This document shows, piece after piece, positions 37,137 to 44,890 of a DNA stretch of 64,000 bases (position 1 is the stretch's first letter; every line of letters starts with the position of its first letter). Made by a program: the position numbers and the translations under genes. The stretch spans positions 1,240,001 to 1,304,000 of the forward strand of contig CBDFGO010000002.1 of assembly GCA_965247125.1 (NCBI GenBank), written 5' to 3'. Origin of the DNA: CALBJU01 sp965247125. GTDB taxonomy: Bacteria; Bacteroidota; Rhodothermia; Rhodothermales; UBA10348. Below the pieces are notes generated by a model, which searched no databases, was not told the origin of the DNA, and saw nothing but the letters and a program-made list of their open reading frames with translations.

Positions 37137-37264
37137 TCACCGTATCAGAATCAGCTTTTTCGATTGCGTCCTGGTGCCGCTCGTGATGCGATAGAGATAG
37201 GTGCCGTTTCCAACTGGATATCCAGTATCGTCTTTTCCATTCCAGATCACCTGGTGAGATCCGA
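37137..37264 (-). pseudogene. Orphan C-terminal FlgD-like/type IX sorting-type domain
   Basis: About 42 codons upstream of a TGA at 37137-37139 encode LGSHQVIWNGKDDTGYPVGN, followed by GTYLYRITSG and a terminal KKLILIR. This is the FlgD-Ig-like/type IX-style C-terminal tail found on secreted Bacteroidota and Rhodothermota proteins. The frame runs straight into the end of the IS3 copy at 37265, so the body of the protein is missing. On the far side of the IS (just above 38532) the minus strand in one frame reads GMLGARVLERDGP, which could be the preceding piece of the same domain. That link is weak. Confidence 0.6.
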
Positions 37265-37316
37265 GAGATGGTCCTATAAAACTGGACAGGGTCTTAGGTG
37301 GAATCTTGCGGATTGA

Positions 37317-38144
37317 TTATGCTGCTTCTTGAAGCGGCTGGTGATTAAAAAATACGTGATCAGGGGTCTTTCTTCCGTGTGAGCTGTGTCGCCTTTCGTT
37401 ATTGAAGTAGTCGAAGTATACAGCAATGGATTTGCGGGCTTCAGCCACACTGTCATAGGCTTTAAGGTACACCTCTTCATATTTCAGGCTACGCCACAGA
37501 CGTTCAACGAACACGTTGTCCATCCAGCGTCCTTTGCCATCCATAGAGATTTTGATGTCATGATTCTTCAGAACATCAGTGAAGGCCATCGATGTGAACT
37601 GGCTGCCCTGATCCGTATTGAAGATCTCTGGCGCTCCATACACGGCGATTGCTTCTTCGAGCGCTTCCACACAGAAGTCGGTGTCCATCGTATTGGAGAT
37701 CCGGCGTGAGAGTACTTTTCGGCTGTACCAGTCGATGACGGCGACCAGGTAAACGAATCCCCTTTTCATCGGAATGAATGTGATGTCGCTTGCGTAAACC
37801 TGCCGGGGCCGCGTCACGTTGAGCTTACGCAAGAGATACGGATAAATCTTGTGACCTTTTCCCGGAATCGAGGTCCGTTTCTTAGGATAAATGGCAATAA
37901 GGCCCATCAGACGCATTAATCGCCGGATTCGATGGCGGCCCACAAAAATACCTCTGTCCTCGAGCGCATCCTTCATGGTGCGCGATCCTCGCGTGGGACG
38001 TTCGATGTAGAGCTCATCGAGCGCTCTCATCACGGCCAGGTTCTCTTTGCTCTCGTCCACCGGCTTGTAGTAGGCCGTCGAGCGGTTCAGCTCCAGCAGA
38101 TTGCACTGCCGTTTGATGGAGAGGTCGTGGATTGGGTCGATCAT
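37317..38144 (-). CDS. IS3-family transposase OrfB (integrase core), copy 1
   Basis: A 275-residue rve-type DDE transposase. The helical N-terminus LSIKRQCNLLELNRSTAYY is followed by an HTH_21-like segment (PTRGSRTMKDAL). The catalytic domain has its first Asp in ASDITFIP, second in NTDQGSQFTS and Glu in VERLWRSLKYE. OrfB is normally made as an OrfAB fusion by programmed -1 frameshifting; the slippery site is at 38186-38192. It appears intact. Confidence 0.92.
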   Translation of the reverse strand: MIDPIHDLSIKRQCNLLELNRSTAYYKPVDESKENLAVMRALDELYIERPTRGSRTMKDALEDRGIFVGRHRIRRLMRLMGLIAIYPKKRTSIPGKGHKIYPYLLRKLNVTRPRQVYASDITFIPMKRGFVYLVAVIDWYSRKVLSRRISNTMDTDFCVEALEEAIAVYGAPEIFNTDQGSQFTSMAFTDVLKNHDIKISMDGKGRWMDNVFVERLWRSLKYEEVYLKAYDSVAEARKSIAVYFDYFNNERRHSSHGRKTPDHVFFNHQPLQEAA

Positions 38145-38158
38145 TTGGCGGCGCTCAC

Positions 38159-38446
38159 CTACTGGGTGCGACCGAGCGCTTTGGATAAAAAATCCTTCTC
38201 CATCGAAAGCTCGCCAATCTTGGCGTGAAGCTCCTTGATCTGGCCCTCCTCGTTGTGCTTTCTGGAATACCCTTTTTCAAAGACCTCTTCAGCGTCCTGA
38301 ATCAGCTTCTTTTTCCACGTCTGAATCTGGTTCGGGTGAACCTGGAACTGGTCTGCCAACTCAGCCATTGTGCGATCTCCTTTGACCGCCGCCACCGCTA
38401 CTTTCGCTTTGAATGTGTTGCTGTGGTTTCTTCTTTTGCGACTCAT
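38159..38446 (-). CDS. IS3-family transposase OrfA (HTH), copy 1
   Basis: A 95-residue helix-turn-helix protein (HTH_8/transposase 8 type) that binds the terminal repeats. It begins MSRKRRNHSNTFKAKVAVAA, contains VHPNQIQTWKKK as the recognition helix, and ends with a leucine-zipper-like segment. The ATG at 38446 is preceded by a GAAAGGA ribosome site; an upstream in-frame start at 38482 is less likely. It differs from copy 2 at K/N and V/L near residue 15. Confidence 0.9.
   Translation of the reverse strand: MSRKRRNHSNTFKAKVAVAAVKGDRTMAELADQFQVHPNQIQTWKKKLIQDAEEVFEKGYSRKHNEEGQIKELHAKIGELSMEKDFLSKALGRTQ
38186..38192 (-). promoter_or_regulatory. Programmed -1 frameshift site, IS3 copy 1
   Basis: Heptamer T TTT TTA in the orfA zero frame (GAT TTT TTA TCC). 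Slipping back one base leads without a stop into the orfB frame (IQSARSHPVGERRQM in copy 2), so an OrfAB transposase can be made. Confidence 0.8.
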
Positions 38447-38532
38447 CGTTTGTATCCTTTCTTGAGGGTGATAAGATCGCAAGACTCCACCTTATTTGTT
38501 GTTCAGACTGTCCGATGAATCAGGACCATCTC

Positions 38533-39062
38533 TCTCCAGAACCCGTGCACCTAGCATACCCACTGGAATCGTCCCAGGGCTGGAGCCCGAGACTGAGGAC
38601 GTCGGGTGGCGTGAAGAATAGTGCGATTTGACTATTGACCTCTCCCGGCTTGCCGCACTAAATAGACATCCGCAGGACTATTCCAACCTGTCCGCGCCGC
38701 TCTATGCCGCAATTCCAAAGTTCAACGGAAAGAGTGTATTCGCACAGGTGCCTCCCCAGGATCAACTCGCGATTTCTGAAGCTCCAACTTGAACCATCAT
38801 CCTACTCCAATGACACGATTGTTCCGCTCTATAGCCCTAGGGCTCTTATGGTCGAGTTCAAGGAAGAGCACAGTTGGCAACTCCAGGAGTCGTGAGGGAC
38901 TAGAGGGACTTACTGGAGAGAGCGTGCCAGAACCTAGGTGCCTCTCCCATGCCTTTTTCAGCCCACTGATGTTCTCGTCGGTTGCTCCCGCTGCTCGAAC
39001 GCCTCTCGTATCTTGTCATTCGACCAAAAATCTAATAACATAGTGGCATAGAGGGAAGAAAC
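38533..39062. other. Intergenic, no gene seen
   Basis: 530 bases between IS3 copy 1 and the hydrolase gene. Open frames are short and inconsistent in composition. Next to the IS the minus strand carries a possible remnant of the interrupted FlgD-like domain. The right end contains the promoter of the following cassette. Confidence 0.5.
39013..39041 (+). promoter_or_regulatory. Sigma70-like promoter for the hydrolase/FGE-fold cassette
   Basis: TTGTCA at 39013-39018 and TAACAT at 39036-39041, separated by 17 bases, stand 21 bases upstream of the ATG at 39063. A purine-rich GAGGGAAGAA ribosome site precedes the start. This is closer to the proteobacterial consensus than to the Bacteroidota -33/-7 type, which would fit an imported cassette. 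Confidence 0.5.
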
Positions 39063-39806
39063 ATGCTGGAACTAGAAAGCAGTAAAGGGTCTATCGCCGT
39101 TTTTCATTCCGCTGGAATGGGTCAGGCTAACGGTACGTTGATTTGTGTTCATGGTGGTCCTGGAGGCGATCATCGTGGCAACTCGGGCATCTTTGACGAG
39201 CTAGCTTCCGTGTGTGGCCCCATGGGCTATGATGTGGTTCAATTCGACATGTTCGGCAATGGGCAAAGCGCGGGGCGGGCAGAAGATATGACCCTCCTAA
39301 GCCAAGTCGCGGACTACAATGCCGTGCTTGGGTTCGCAAGGAAAGAACTTCCATCGCCCATCCACGTCGTTGGTGAAAGTATGGGTGCGACGATTGCTGC
39401 ACTTGACTGGCACGATGATGTCGCCTCGTATGTTCTTCTTTGGCCAGCATTCGACTTGGTAGACACGGACCTTCGACCATACTTCTCCGACCCTTGGTAC
39501 TCTCGTCTTCAGGAAGAGGGTTCGATTTGTGACGGTGACCTTATTGTTGGCCGACAGTTCATCGACGAAATCCAGTCGCAGGACTTTGCTCCATGCTTTG
39601 ACTTGCCCTCTACCCCTTGTCTGTTGATTCACGGCAGGCAAGACAGCGCGGTTCCGCTACGTCAGAGCTTTACTGCCGTCGCGCGGTGTACGAGGGAGGC
39701 TGTTCTGTTCGTGCATCCGACAGGCGATCACGGTCTTCAGTCAACAGCGGAGCGGCAGTTCGTCACGGAGGCTTACTCCTGGTGGTTCGCCCGTGACTTT
39801 TCGTGA
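39063..39806 (+). CDS. Alpha/beta hydrolase (serine hydrolase)
   Basis: A 247-residue alpha/beta-hydrolase fold. The oxyanion HGGPGG block is at 30-35, nucleophile elbow GESMG with Ser106, acid Asp194 in HGRQDSAVP, and base His223 in TGDHGL. The HGGPG pattern is seen in proline-iminopeptidase-like and other small hydrolases; the substrate is unknown. No signal peptide is visible, so it is cytoplasmic. Its TGA overlaps the GTG start of the next gene by four bases, so the products are probably made together. It is the first gene of a three-gene cassette between two IS3 elements. Confidence 0.87.
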   Translation: MLELESSKGSIAVFHSAGMGQANGTLICVHGGPGGDHRGNSGIFDELASVCGPMGYDVVQFDMFGNGQSAGRAEDMTLLSQVADYNAVLGFARKELPSPIHVVGESMGATIAALDWHDDVASYVLLWPAFDLVDTDLRPYFSDPWYSRLQEEGSICDGDLIVGRQFIDEIQSQDFAPCFDLPSTPCLLIHGRQDSAVPLRQSFTAVARCTREAVLFVHPTGDHGLQSTAERQFVTEAYSWWFARDFS

Positions 39807-41446
39807 TCCCGGTGATAACACTGAGCTTTCCAGGTGCGGATGCGGATGGCTTTGGCATCGATCCGAGAGTGCTACGGAGATTGACGGCTCAGATTCTACA
39901 CCCACTACAGCTCAGCTATTCCCATTGGACCAGACACAACCTAGTCTACCGCCTTCAAAAGCTTGTACCCCACCAGTTTTCCTTTTTGACCGTCTTCGCG
40001 CTGACTGACAGAGAGGAATCGATTCAATTCTACGTGGGTGGCGAACGTCGTCAACTACCGGCCCGGCAATTGATCAGTACCATTTGTCGCCCGAACCCAT
40101 CGCCTACGTTTCTGTTCGTCGTCTTCGAAAAGGACACTTGCTACGAAGAGGTCTTAGAACTTTTTCCCAGTGACCTCTCAACGCTCTTCGTAGCCTGGTG
40201 CTCTGTTTCGTCCTGGAAGGAGTTGATTGCGGTATCGTGTGAGATCCCTAGCTGGTGGGGACTTCATAGCATCTTCAACGAGAATGTACGTGCGGAATAC
40301 CTGGCAGCATGCTCGGTCAAATTGATCGACGCAGTCTGCCGTTCCCAAGACGTTTCGATTAATGTGCTGAATCGAATGTCAGATAACGTGATTGCTTGGG
40401 GCGGCGGCGATATCGTGGCAGAGTCGGTCGACTGGGATACCATACGATCAGGCGCACGTCTCGAGCGCCGACTGGACACAGTCAAGCGTATATCTGACGC
40501 TGCCGCTCGACCCCACCCCCTCCACGAAAGCCCGCAGTTAAACAGAATCTGTTCGCAAGGGATGTTCTGGCTTTGCGAGTTGTCAGACGAAGACCTGGAC
40601 TTTGATTGGCTGCCATCCACTACGTTCTCCGCAGATCTCTATGGACCGACAAATCGCGGCTTACGTGTGTCAACCCACATAGAACCTTCACTGACACCGG
40701 CGTCACATGAGATAAAGAGATACATGGCAGAGTTCGTCTCGATCCCACCCGGCACGTATCGGATTGGTACTCCGAGTGAAAATGACGCAAGTGAACCGCC
40801 CGCTGATGAAACCACAGTCAAGACTCAAGAATTCCGGATCCTCAAACGTCCCACTACATTTTCAGACTGGCTGATCTTTACCGGCGAGGATCACGCTGCG
40901 GTTGGTGACAACCGGCATCATCCCCTCGTCTGCTGTTCCTGCCCGGAAGCGCTTGGATTCTGTCAGCTTGTTACTGATGTCCTGCGGCGCGTGGAGGCCA
41001 TTCCGGAAGATGTGACGATCACATTACCGACAGAACAGCAGTGGGAAATTGCGGCCAGAGGAGATGCCGCATCTGAGTTCCCCTGGGGCGGGACCCACAC
41101 TACTGGCCTATGCAATTGTGGGCTCGCTTTTGGACCTCGAACGACGATTCCTGGTGCATTCTCACCCGAGGGTGATAGTCCGTTTGGTTGTCAAGACATG
41201 GCGGGCAATGTCAGAGAATGGACCCGCTCCTACGGCGGGATCGAGGGCGTGGATTGGTCGCTGTATTCCCGTCCGCAGAGACACCTCGATCTCTCTTCGG
41301 TTCACGACTACGATCGCTTGGTCGTTCGAGGAGGTAGTTATTCCTACGATCCTGATTGTGTGCGTGGGTGGGTCCGCAACACTCAGATCGCGTGTCGCAA
41401 AGACGTTCAGACTGGCTTCCGCCCTGTAATGCTCAAGAGAACATGA
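39803..41446 (+). CDS. FGE/SUMF1-fold protein with a novel N-terminal half
   Basis: 547 residues. The C-terminal part (about 308-545) is a formylglycine-generating-enzyme-like fold: FVSIPPGTYRIG, LPTEQQWEIAARG, FPWGG, DMAGNVREWTRS, VVRGGSY and GFRPV. The FGE catalytic cysteine pair is not preserved: after GGSY there is YDPDCV with a single Cys, so it is unlikely to mature sulfatases. Residues 1-300 match nothing I recognise with confidence. A FLFVVFEKDTC strand and the following helices faintly resemble a CHAT/caspase-like core, but no catalytic His is evident. It starts with GTG inside the hydrolase stop and ends overlapping the next ATG. Confidence 0.8.
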   Translation: MIPVITLSFPGADADGFGIDPRVLRRLTAQILHPLQLSYSHWTRHNLVYRLQKLVPHQFSFLTVFALTDREESIQFYVGGERRQLPARQLISTICRPNPSPTFLFVVFEKDTCYEEVLELFPSDLSTLFVAWCSVSSWKELIAVSCEIPSWWGLHSIFNENVRAEYLAACSVKLIDAVCRSQDVSINVLNRMSDNVIAWGGGDIVAESVDWDTIRSGARLERRLDTVKRISDAAARPHPLHESPQLNRICSQGMFWLCELSDEDLDFDWLPSTTFSADLYGPTNRGLRVSTHIEPSLTPASHEIKRYMAEFVSIPPGTYRIGTPSENDASEPPADETTVKTQEFRILKRPTTFSDWLIFTGEDHAAVGDNRHHPLVCCSCPEALGFCQLVTDVLRRVEAIPEDVTITLPTEQQWEIAARGDAASEFPWGGTHTTGLCNCGLAFGPRTTIPGAFSPEGDSPFGCQDMAGNVREWTRSYGGIEGVDWSLYSRPQRHLDLSSVHDYDRLVVRGGSYSYDPDCVRGWVRNTQIACRKDVQTGFRPVMLKRT

Positions 41447-41712
41447 AAGAAGCCACAAAGTCCTCGCTATCGTTTGTAATAACTGTTATATACACCTACA
41501 CCTTCGGAAACGCGATCTACCGTGTGATTGAGTTTGATTCCGCGACCTCAACAATACAGCTAGTCGACGGGTTTACGTGGGTCCATGGCATGGAAGCCGT
41601 TGTTTGTGTTACGATGGCCCTAAGGTTTTTCTTCGGAAACAACAGCTACATCGAGCATCTGTTCTCGTCCAGCATTGCACCGATATACAGGTTATATCAG
41701 AGATGGTCCTGA
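41443..41712 (+). CDS. Two-TM membrane protein, cut by IS3 copy 2
   Basis: The ATG at 41443 overlaps the preceding stop (ATGA), so this is a third coupled gene. About 85 native residues remain before the IS at 41700, and the frame then stops inside the element after four more codons. Two hydrophobic segments lie at about 8-28 and 45-64, followed by RFFFGNNSYIEHLF. The protein is probably truncated at its C-terminus. The sequence beyond the IS (42968 onward) does not continue it recognisably. Function unknown; a membrane partner or effector of the cassette is possible. Confidence 0.6.
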   Translation: MKEATKSSLSFVITVIYTYTFGNAIYRVIEFDSATSTIQLVDGFTWVHGMEAVVCVTMALRFFFGNNSYIEHLFSSSIAPIYRLYQRWS

Positions 41713-41785
41713 TTCATCGGACAGTCTGAACAACAAATAAGGTGGAGTCTTGCGATCTTATCACCCTCAAGAAAGGATACAAACG

Positions 41786-42073
41786 ATGAGTCGCAAAAGA
41801 AGAAACCACAGCAACACATTCAAAGCGAACGTAGCGCTGGCGGCGGTCAAAGGAGATCGCACAATGGCTGAGTTGGCAGACCAGTTCCAGGTTCATCCGA
41901 ACCAGATTCAGACGTGGAAAAAGAAGCTGATTCAGGACGCTGAAGAGGTCTTTGAAAAAGGGTATTCCAGAAAGCACAACGAGGAGGGCCAGATCAAGGA
42001 GCTTCACGCCAAAATTGGCGAGCTTTCGATGGAGAAGGATTTTTTATCCAAAGCGCTCGGTCGCACCCAGTAG
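41786..42073 (+). CDS. IS3-family transposase OrfA (HTH), copy 2
   Basis: 95 residues, HTH-type OrfA as in copy 1, with FKANVALAAV where copy 1 has FKAKVAVAAV. The ATG at 41786 follows GAAAGGA. The frame is intact. Confidence 0.9.
   Translation: MSRKRRNHSNTFKANVALAAVKGDRTMAELADQFQVHPNQIQTWKKKLIQDAEEVFEKGYSRKHNEEGQIKELHAKIGELSMEKDFLSKALGRTQ
42040..42046 (+). promoter_or_regulatory. Programmed -1 frameshift site, IS3 copy 2
   Basis: Heptamer T TTT TTA in the orfA zero frame. The -1 frame reads on through IQSARSHPVGERRQ into the orfB start with no stop. Confidence 0.8.
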
Positions 42074-42087
42074 GTGAGCGCCGCCAA

Positions 42088-42915
42088 ATGATCGACCCAA
42101 TCCACGACCTCTCCATCAAACGGCAGTGCAATCTGCTGGAGCTGAATCGCTCAACGGCCTACTACAAGCCGGTGGGCGAGAGCAAAGAGAACCTGGCCGT
42201 GATGAAAAAACTGGATGAGCTCTACCTTGAGCGGCCCACGCGAGGATCGCGCACCATGAAGGATGCGCTCGAGGACAGAGGTATTTTTGTGGGCCGCCAT
42301 CGAATCCGGCGATTAATGCGTCTGATGGGCCTTATTGCCATTTATCCTAAGAAACGGACCTCGATTCCGGGAAAAGGTCACAAGATTTATCCGTATCTCT
42401 TGCGTAAGCTCAACGTGACGCGGCCCCGGCAGGTTTACGCAAGCGACATCACATTCATTCCGATGAAAAGGGGATTCGTTTACCTGGTCGCCGTCATCGA
42501 CTGGTACAGCCGAAAAGTACTCTCACGCCGGATCTCCAATACGATGGACACCGACTTCTGTGTGGAAGCGCTCGAAGAAGCAATCGCCGTGTATGGAGCG
42601 CCAGAGATCTTCAATACGGATCAGGGCAGCCAGTTCACACCCGTGGCCTTCACTGATGTGCTGAAGAATCATGACATCAAAATCTCTATGGATGGCAAAA
42701 GACGCTGGATGGACAACGTGTTCGTTGAACGTCTGTGGCGTAGCCTGAAATATGAAGAGGTATACTTGAAAGCCTACGAAAGTGTGGCTGATGCGTGTCG
42801 CTCAATCGCCGATTACTTTGACTACTTCAACGGAGAACGGCGACACAGCTCACATGGAAGAAAGACCCCTGATCACGTATTTTTTAATCACCAGCCGCTT
42901 CAAGAAGCAGCATAA
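42088..42915 (+). CDS. IS3-family transposase OrfB (integrase core), copy 2
   Basis: 275 residues with an intact DDE core: ASDITFIP, NTDQGSQFTP and VERLWRSLKYE. It differs from copy 1 at several places (for example KKLDELYLERP against RALDELYIERP, and DACRSIADYFDYFNGE against EARKSIAVYFDYFNNE). Both copies keep full frames, so either could supply transposase. Confidence 0.92.
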   Translation: MIDPIHDLSIKRQCNLLELNRSTAYYKPVGESKENLAVMKKLDELYLERPTRGSRTMKDALEDRGIFVGRHRIRRLMRLMGLIAIYPKKRTSIPGKGHKIYPYLLRKLNVTRPRQVYASDITFIPMKRGFVYLVAVIDWYSRKVLSRRISNTMDTDFCVEALEEAIAVYGAPEIFNTDQGSQFTPVAFTDVLKNHDIKISMDGKRRWMDNVFVERLWRSLKYEEVYLKAYESVADACRSIADYFDYFNGERRHSSHGRKTPDHVFFNHQPLQEAA

Positions 42916-42967
42916 TCAATCCGCAAGACTCCACCTAAGACCCTGTCCAGTTTTATAGGACCATCTC

Positions 42968-43443
42968 CGGATATCCGAGCTGAACCTACTCTTAAAGGTC
43001 TTCGCGCTGGTCGGGATGGCGTGCTGGAAGCTGGACTTTCTGTCTTGAAAGCCGAGATTAAAGCCTCCAAAATGGAGTGAGTCTAGGTGACTCTTCCCAA
43101 TTACTACGACGGATTCCCGATCCATTGTTCTTACCGCTTCTTCTAGGATATTCCACCGACCTCTATTTAACCCTAGCTTTTGCGGGCACATATTTGACAT
43201 CAGGAATGTTTCAACATTTTCCAATTCTGACTCAACGTGATTATGACTTGGTGCTAGATGTTCCCTCTCGTAAGTCACTCCGTCTTCGTCCTTCGTTTTA
43301 TCGTAAAAATTATCTCTGTTGCGGAAGATATTAGGAACGCGGTAATCAACACGAAACGAGTCATTCCGAGCTGTCGCAACATTTCCGTTTACAATGTCCA
43401 GTGCCGATTTAGCTTGCCGGAAGAAATACGAGTAACCAACCAC
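42968..43443 (-). pseudogene. DNA/RNA non-specific endonuclease-like gene, C-terminus cut by IS3
   Basis: The minus frame from a GTG at 43443 encodes about 159 native residues before entering IS3 copy 2. YEREHLAPSHNH followed by FLMSNMCPQKLGLNRGRWN and a VVVIGKSHL strand is the pattern of the beta-beta-alpha-metal NUC1/Serratia-type nuclease. The hallmark DRGH reads EREH, which changes the catalytic motif (Asp to Glu, Gly to Glu) but keeps the His base. The metal-ligand Asn region (LNRGRWN) is kept. The frame is open upstream of the GTG for about 20 codons, so the N-terminus is uncertain. It is probably inactive now. Confidence 0.65.
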
Positions 43444-43924
43444 GTAAAAGAGTGCCTCGGCGGATCTGGAATGTTGCTGATATGCTAACCGTGGTATAAA
43501 TCGGTCAACCTAAATAGCGATCTCTTCCCATCGGAATAATTCCTTAAAACCGTTAATCTTTTAAGGGCAAAAACCGCCTCATTTCTCTAAAATAGGGAAA
43601 GCTTCCAACGAGTCTCGTAGCGATTATTGAGAGTTAACGGTATGCTGACGGTGATGAAAACGGACCAGTTCAGAGTCTAATTTCAACCTGTTCAAATAAC
43701 GCCGCATGAATGACTAAATACAAGATCTTTTTCAGAGAAATAACGGTGTACCTCCGCATGTTCTTTCCCGCCATATCGTTCAGCTGGATCAGACATTTCT
43801 ATAACAGTGAACAAAATGTTGATCAGAGTCCGATCATAGCTTTGAGCCAAACGATCGGCCTTCATTGGTGCGCCAGTAGCGATAAAGAGCTGCCTTCTCC
43901 TCGATTCCCTCTCTTGTCACCGTC
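43444..43924. other. AT-rich intergenic stretch
   Basis: About 480 bases of lower GC than the rest of the window. Short open frames only, no coding character, and no clear repeat or hairpin. It may contain promoters for the leftward nuclease remnant. Confidence 0.4.
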
Positions 43925-44362
43925 TCATTTCCCGTAAATAAGCAAATTTGCGTCTTCTATTACATTTTTCACTTCATCCCAGTACTCAGCGTTCGGATTG
44001 AACATATATCCGCTTTTATTTCGGACCGAATATTCTTCGTTTTTCTGATAAAGAAGATCCAATGTGAACTGCGCAACTTTGCACAACAAGGAAATTTGAT
44101 CAGGTCCGATTGTATTAACACCTCGCGACTTCTGTATTTCCCTCGCTAGTAAACGAGCATCGTAAATATCATACTTTAAGCGACTTCCCCCAGCACCTTG
44201 TCTGGCTCGCAACCCATATTCCGTTAGATCAAGATTCAGCTCTTCTTCGGAGAGGTCTATCTCCTCTAAATTCGCGTGTGCTTGGGACACGAACTTGCGA
44301 ACGTGCCGAAAGACAGTTGAATGTGGTATGTCATGCTTGTTGCAGAATGTCTGTAAATCCAT
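43925..44362 (-). CDS. Uncharacterised 145-residue protein of the mobile element
   Basis: Not recognised. The N-terminus LQTFCNKHDIPHSTVFRHVRKF reads like a helix-turn-helix with a Ser/Thr-rich turn (quoted in part by pattern). The middle is acidic (EEIDLSEEELNLDL), followed by YDARLLAREIQKSRG and a helical C-terminal half. It lies leftward in the same direction as the primase and recombinase, about 530 bases from the primase, with similar AT-rich codon use. It may be a small regulator or excision/replication accessory protein of the same element. Confidence 0.5.
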   Translation of the reverse strand: MDLQTFCNKHDIPHSTVFRHVRKFVSQAHANLEEIDLSEEELNLDLTEYGLRARQGAGGSRLKYDIYDARLLAREIQKSRGVNTIGPDQISLLCKVAQFTLDLLYQKNEEYSVRNKSGYMFNPNAEYWDEVKNVIEDANLLIYGK

Positions 44363-44890
44363 GTTATTTGCTCGGTTAATACGTAATTATGAACATATTT
44401 GCGTCAAATCGGACATTCTCACGGTGAGCATAGCTTGAGGACCAAGTGACTGTAAAGTGACCCTCTTCGGGTAGTCGCTCTGAGAATATGGCCATCTTGT
44501 ATTGATTTTTGCCGCGCTTGGATTGCTCCTCGCTCGCCCTTTGATGGCCCCAACGTACTTGCACAGATTTATTGGTGTGTCGATATCAGTGAAGCCCCTG
44601 ATCTCTTTTCGATATTTCGCCGCCGCGTTGCACAATCCTGGAAGGCAACGGGTAGCTCGGCTTATTGAAGTCAGGTTATAATGGTGGATGAAGAAGTACT
44701 GCAGGGCGTGAGGACGTTGAATATCACTCAAACTGACTACACTGCCTCTAGGCTGGTGCGGTGCGTGTCTTCTTATTATCTCTTTTATTGAGTCCTTTAA
44801 TCCAAATCAACGAATCAGCGCTCTAGGGTTAAGTTTTAGAGGACGTAGAAGGATTCCAAAGTGTTTGTCAAGGACGCAGTAAGGTCCGCT
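44363..44890. other. Intergenic region of the mobile element
   Basis: About 530 bases between the small gene and the primase gene. A 114-codon minus-strand open frame at 44387-44731 has no motif, no good start context and no composition to support it. No origin-like iterons were recognised. Confidence 0.4.

Larger units (their letters stand above)
37265..38532 (-). mobile_element. IS3-family element, copy 1
   Basis: A 1268-bp element with GAGATGGTCCT at one end and AGGACCATCTC at the other. The similarity of the ends extends inward (GGACAG; TAAGGTGGAGTCTTGCG against TTAGGTGGAATCTTGCG). It contains orfA and orfB in the minus direction and matches in length the inverted copy at 41700-42967. 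The two copies differ at more than a dozen amino-acid positions, so they are separate insertions or an old duplication. I find no clear target-site duplication. Confidence 0.88.
41700..42967 (+). mobile_element. IS3-family element, copy 2
   Basis: 1268 bp with the same GAGATGGTCCT and AGGACCATCTC ends as copy 1, in opposite orientation. Flanks are TTATATCA on the left and CGGATAT on the right, with no target-site duplication recognised. It interrupts the two-TM protein gene on the left and a nuclease gene (minus strand) on the right. With copy 1 it brackets a 3.2-kb segment like a composite transposon, but the copies have diverged. Confidence 0.88.

Noticed and set aside
39850..40500. CHAT/caspase-like protease in the N-terminal half of the FGE-fold protein
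   Set aside because: The strand and helix pattern is only suggestive; there is no catalytic His block, and the Cys candidate is not in a convincing motif. Left as unknown.
37265..42967. Recent composite transposon from the two IS3 copies
   Set aside because: The copies differ in many residues and I could not find matching target-site duplications. I kept only the neutral description.
44387..44731. 114-codon open frame on the minus strand
   Set aside because: No motif, no ribosome site, and no composition different from the surrounding non-coding DNA.
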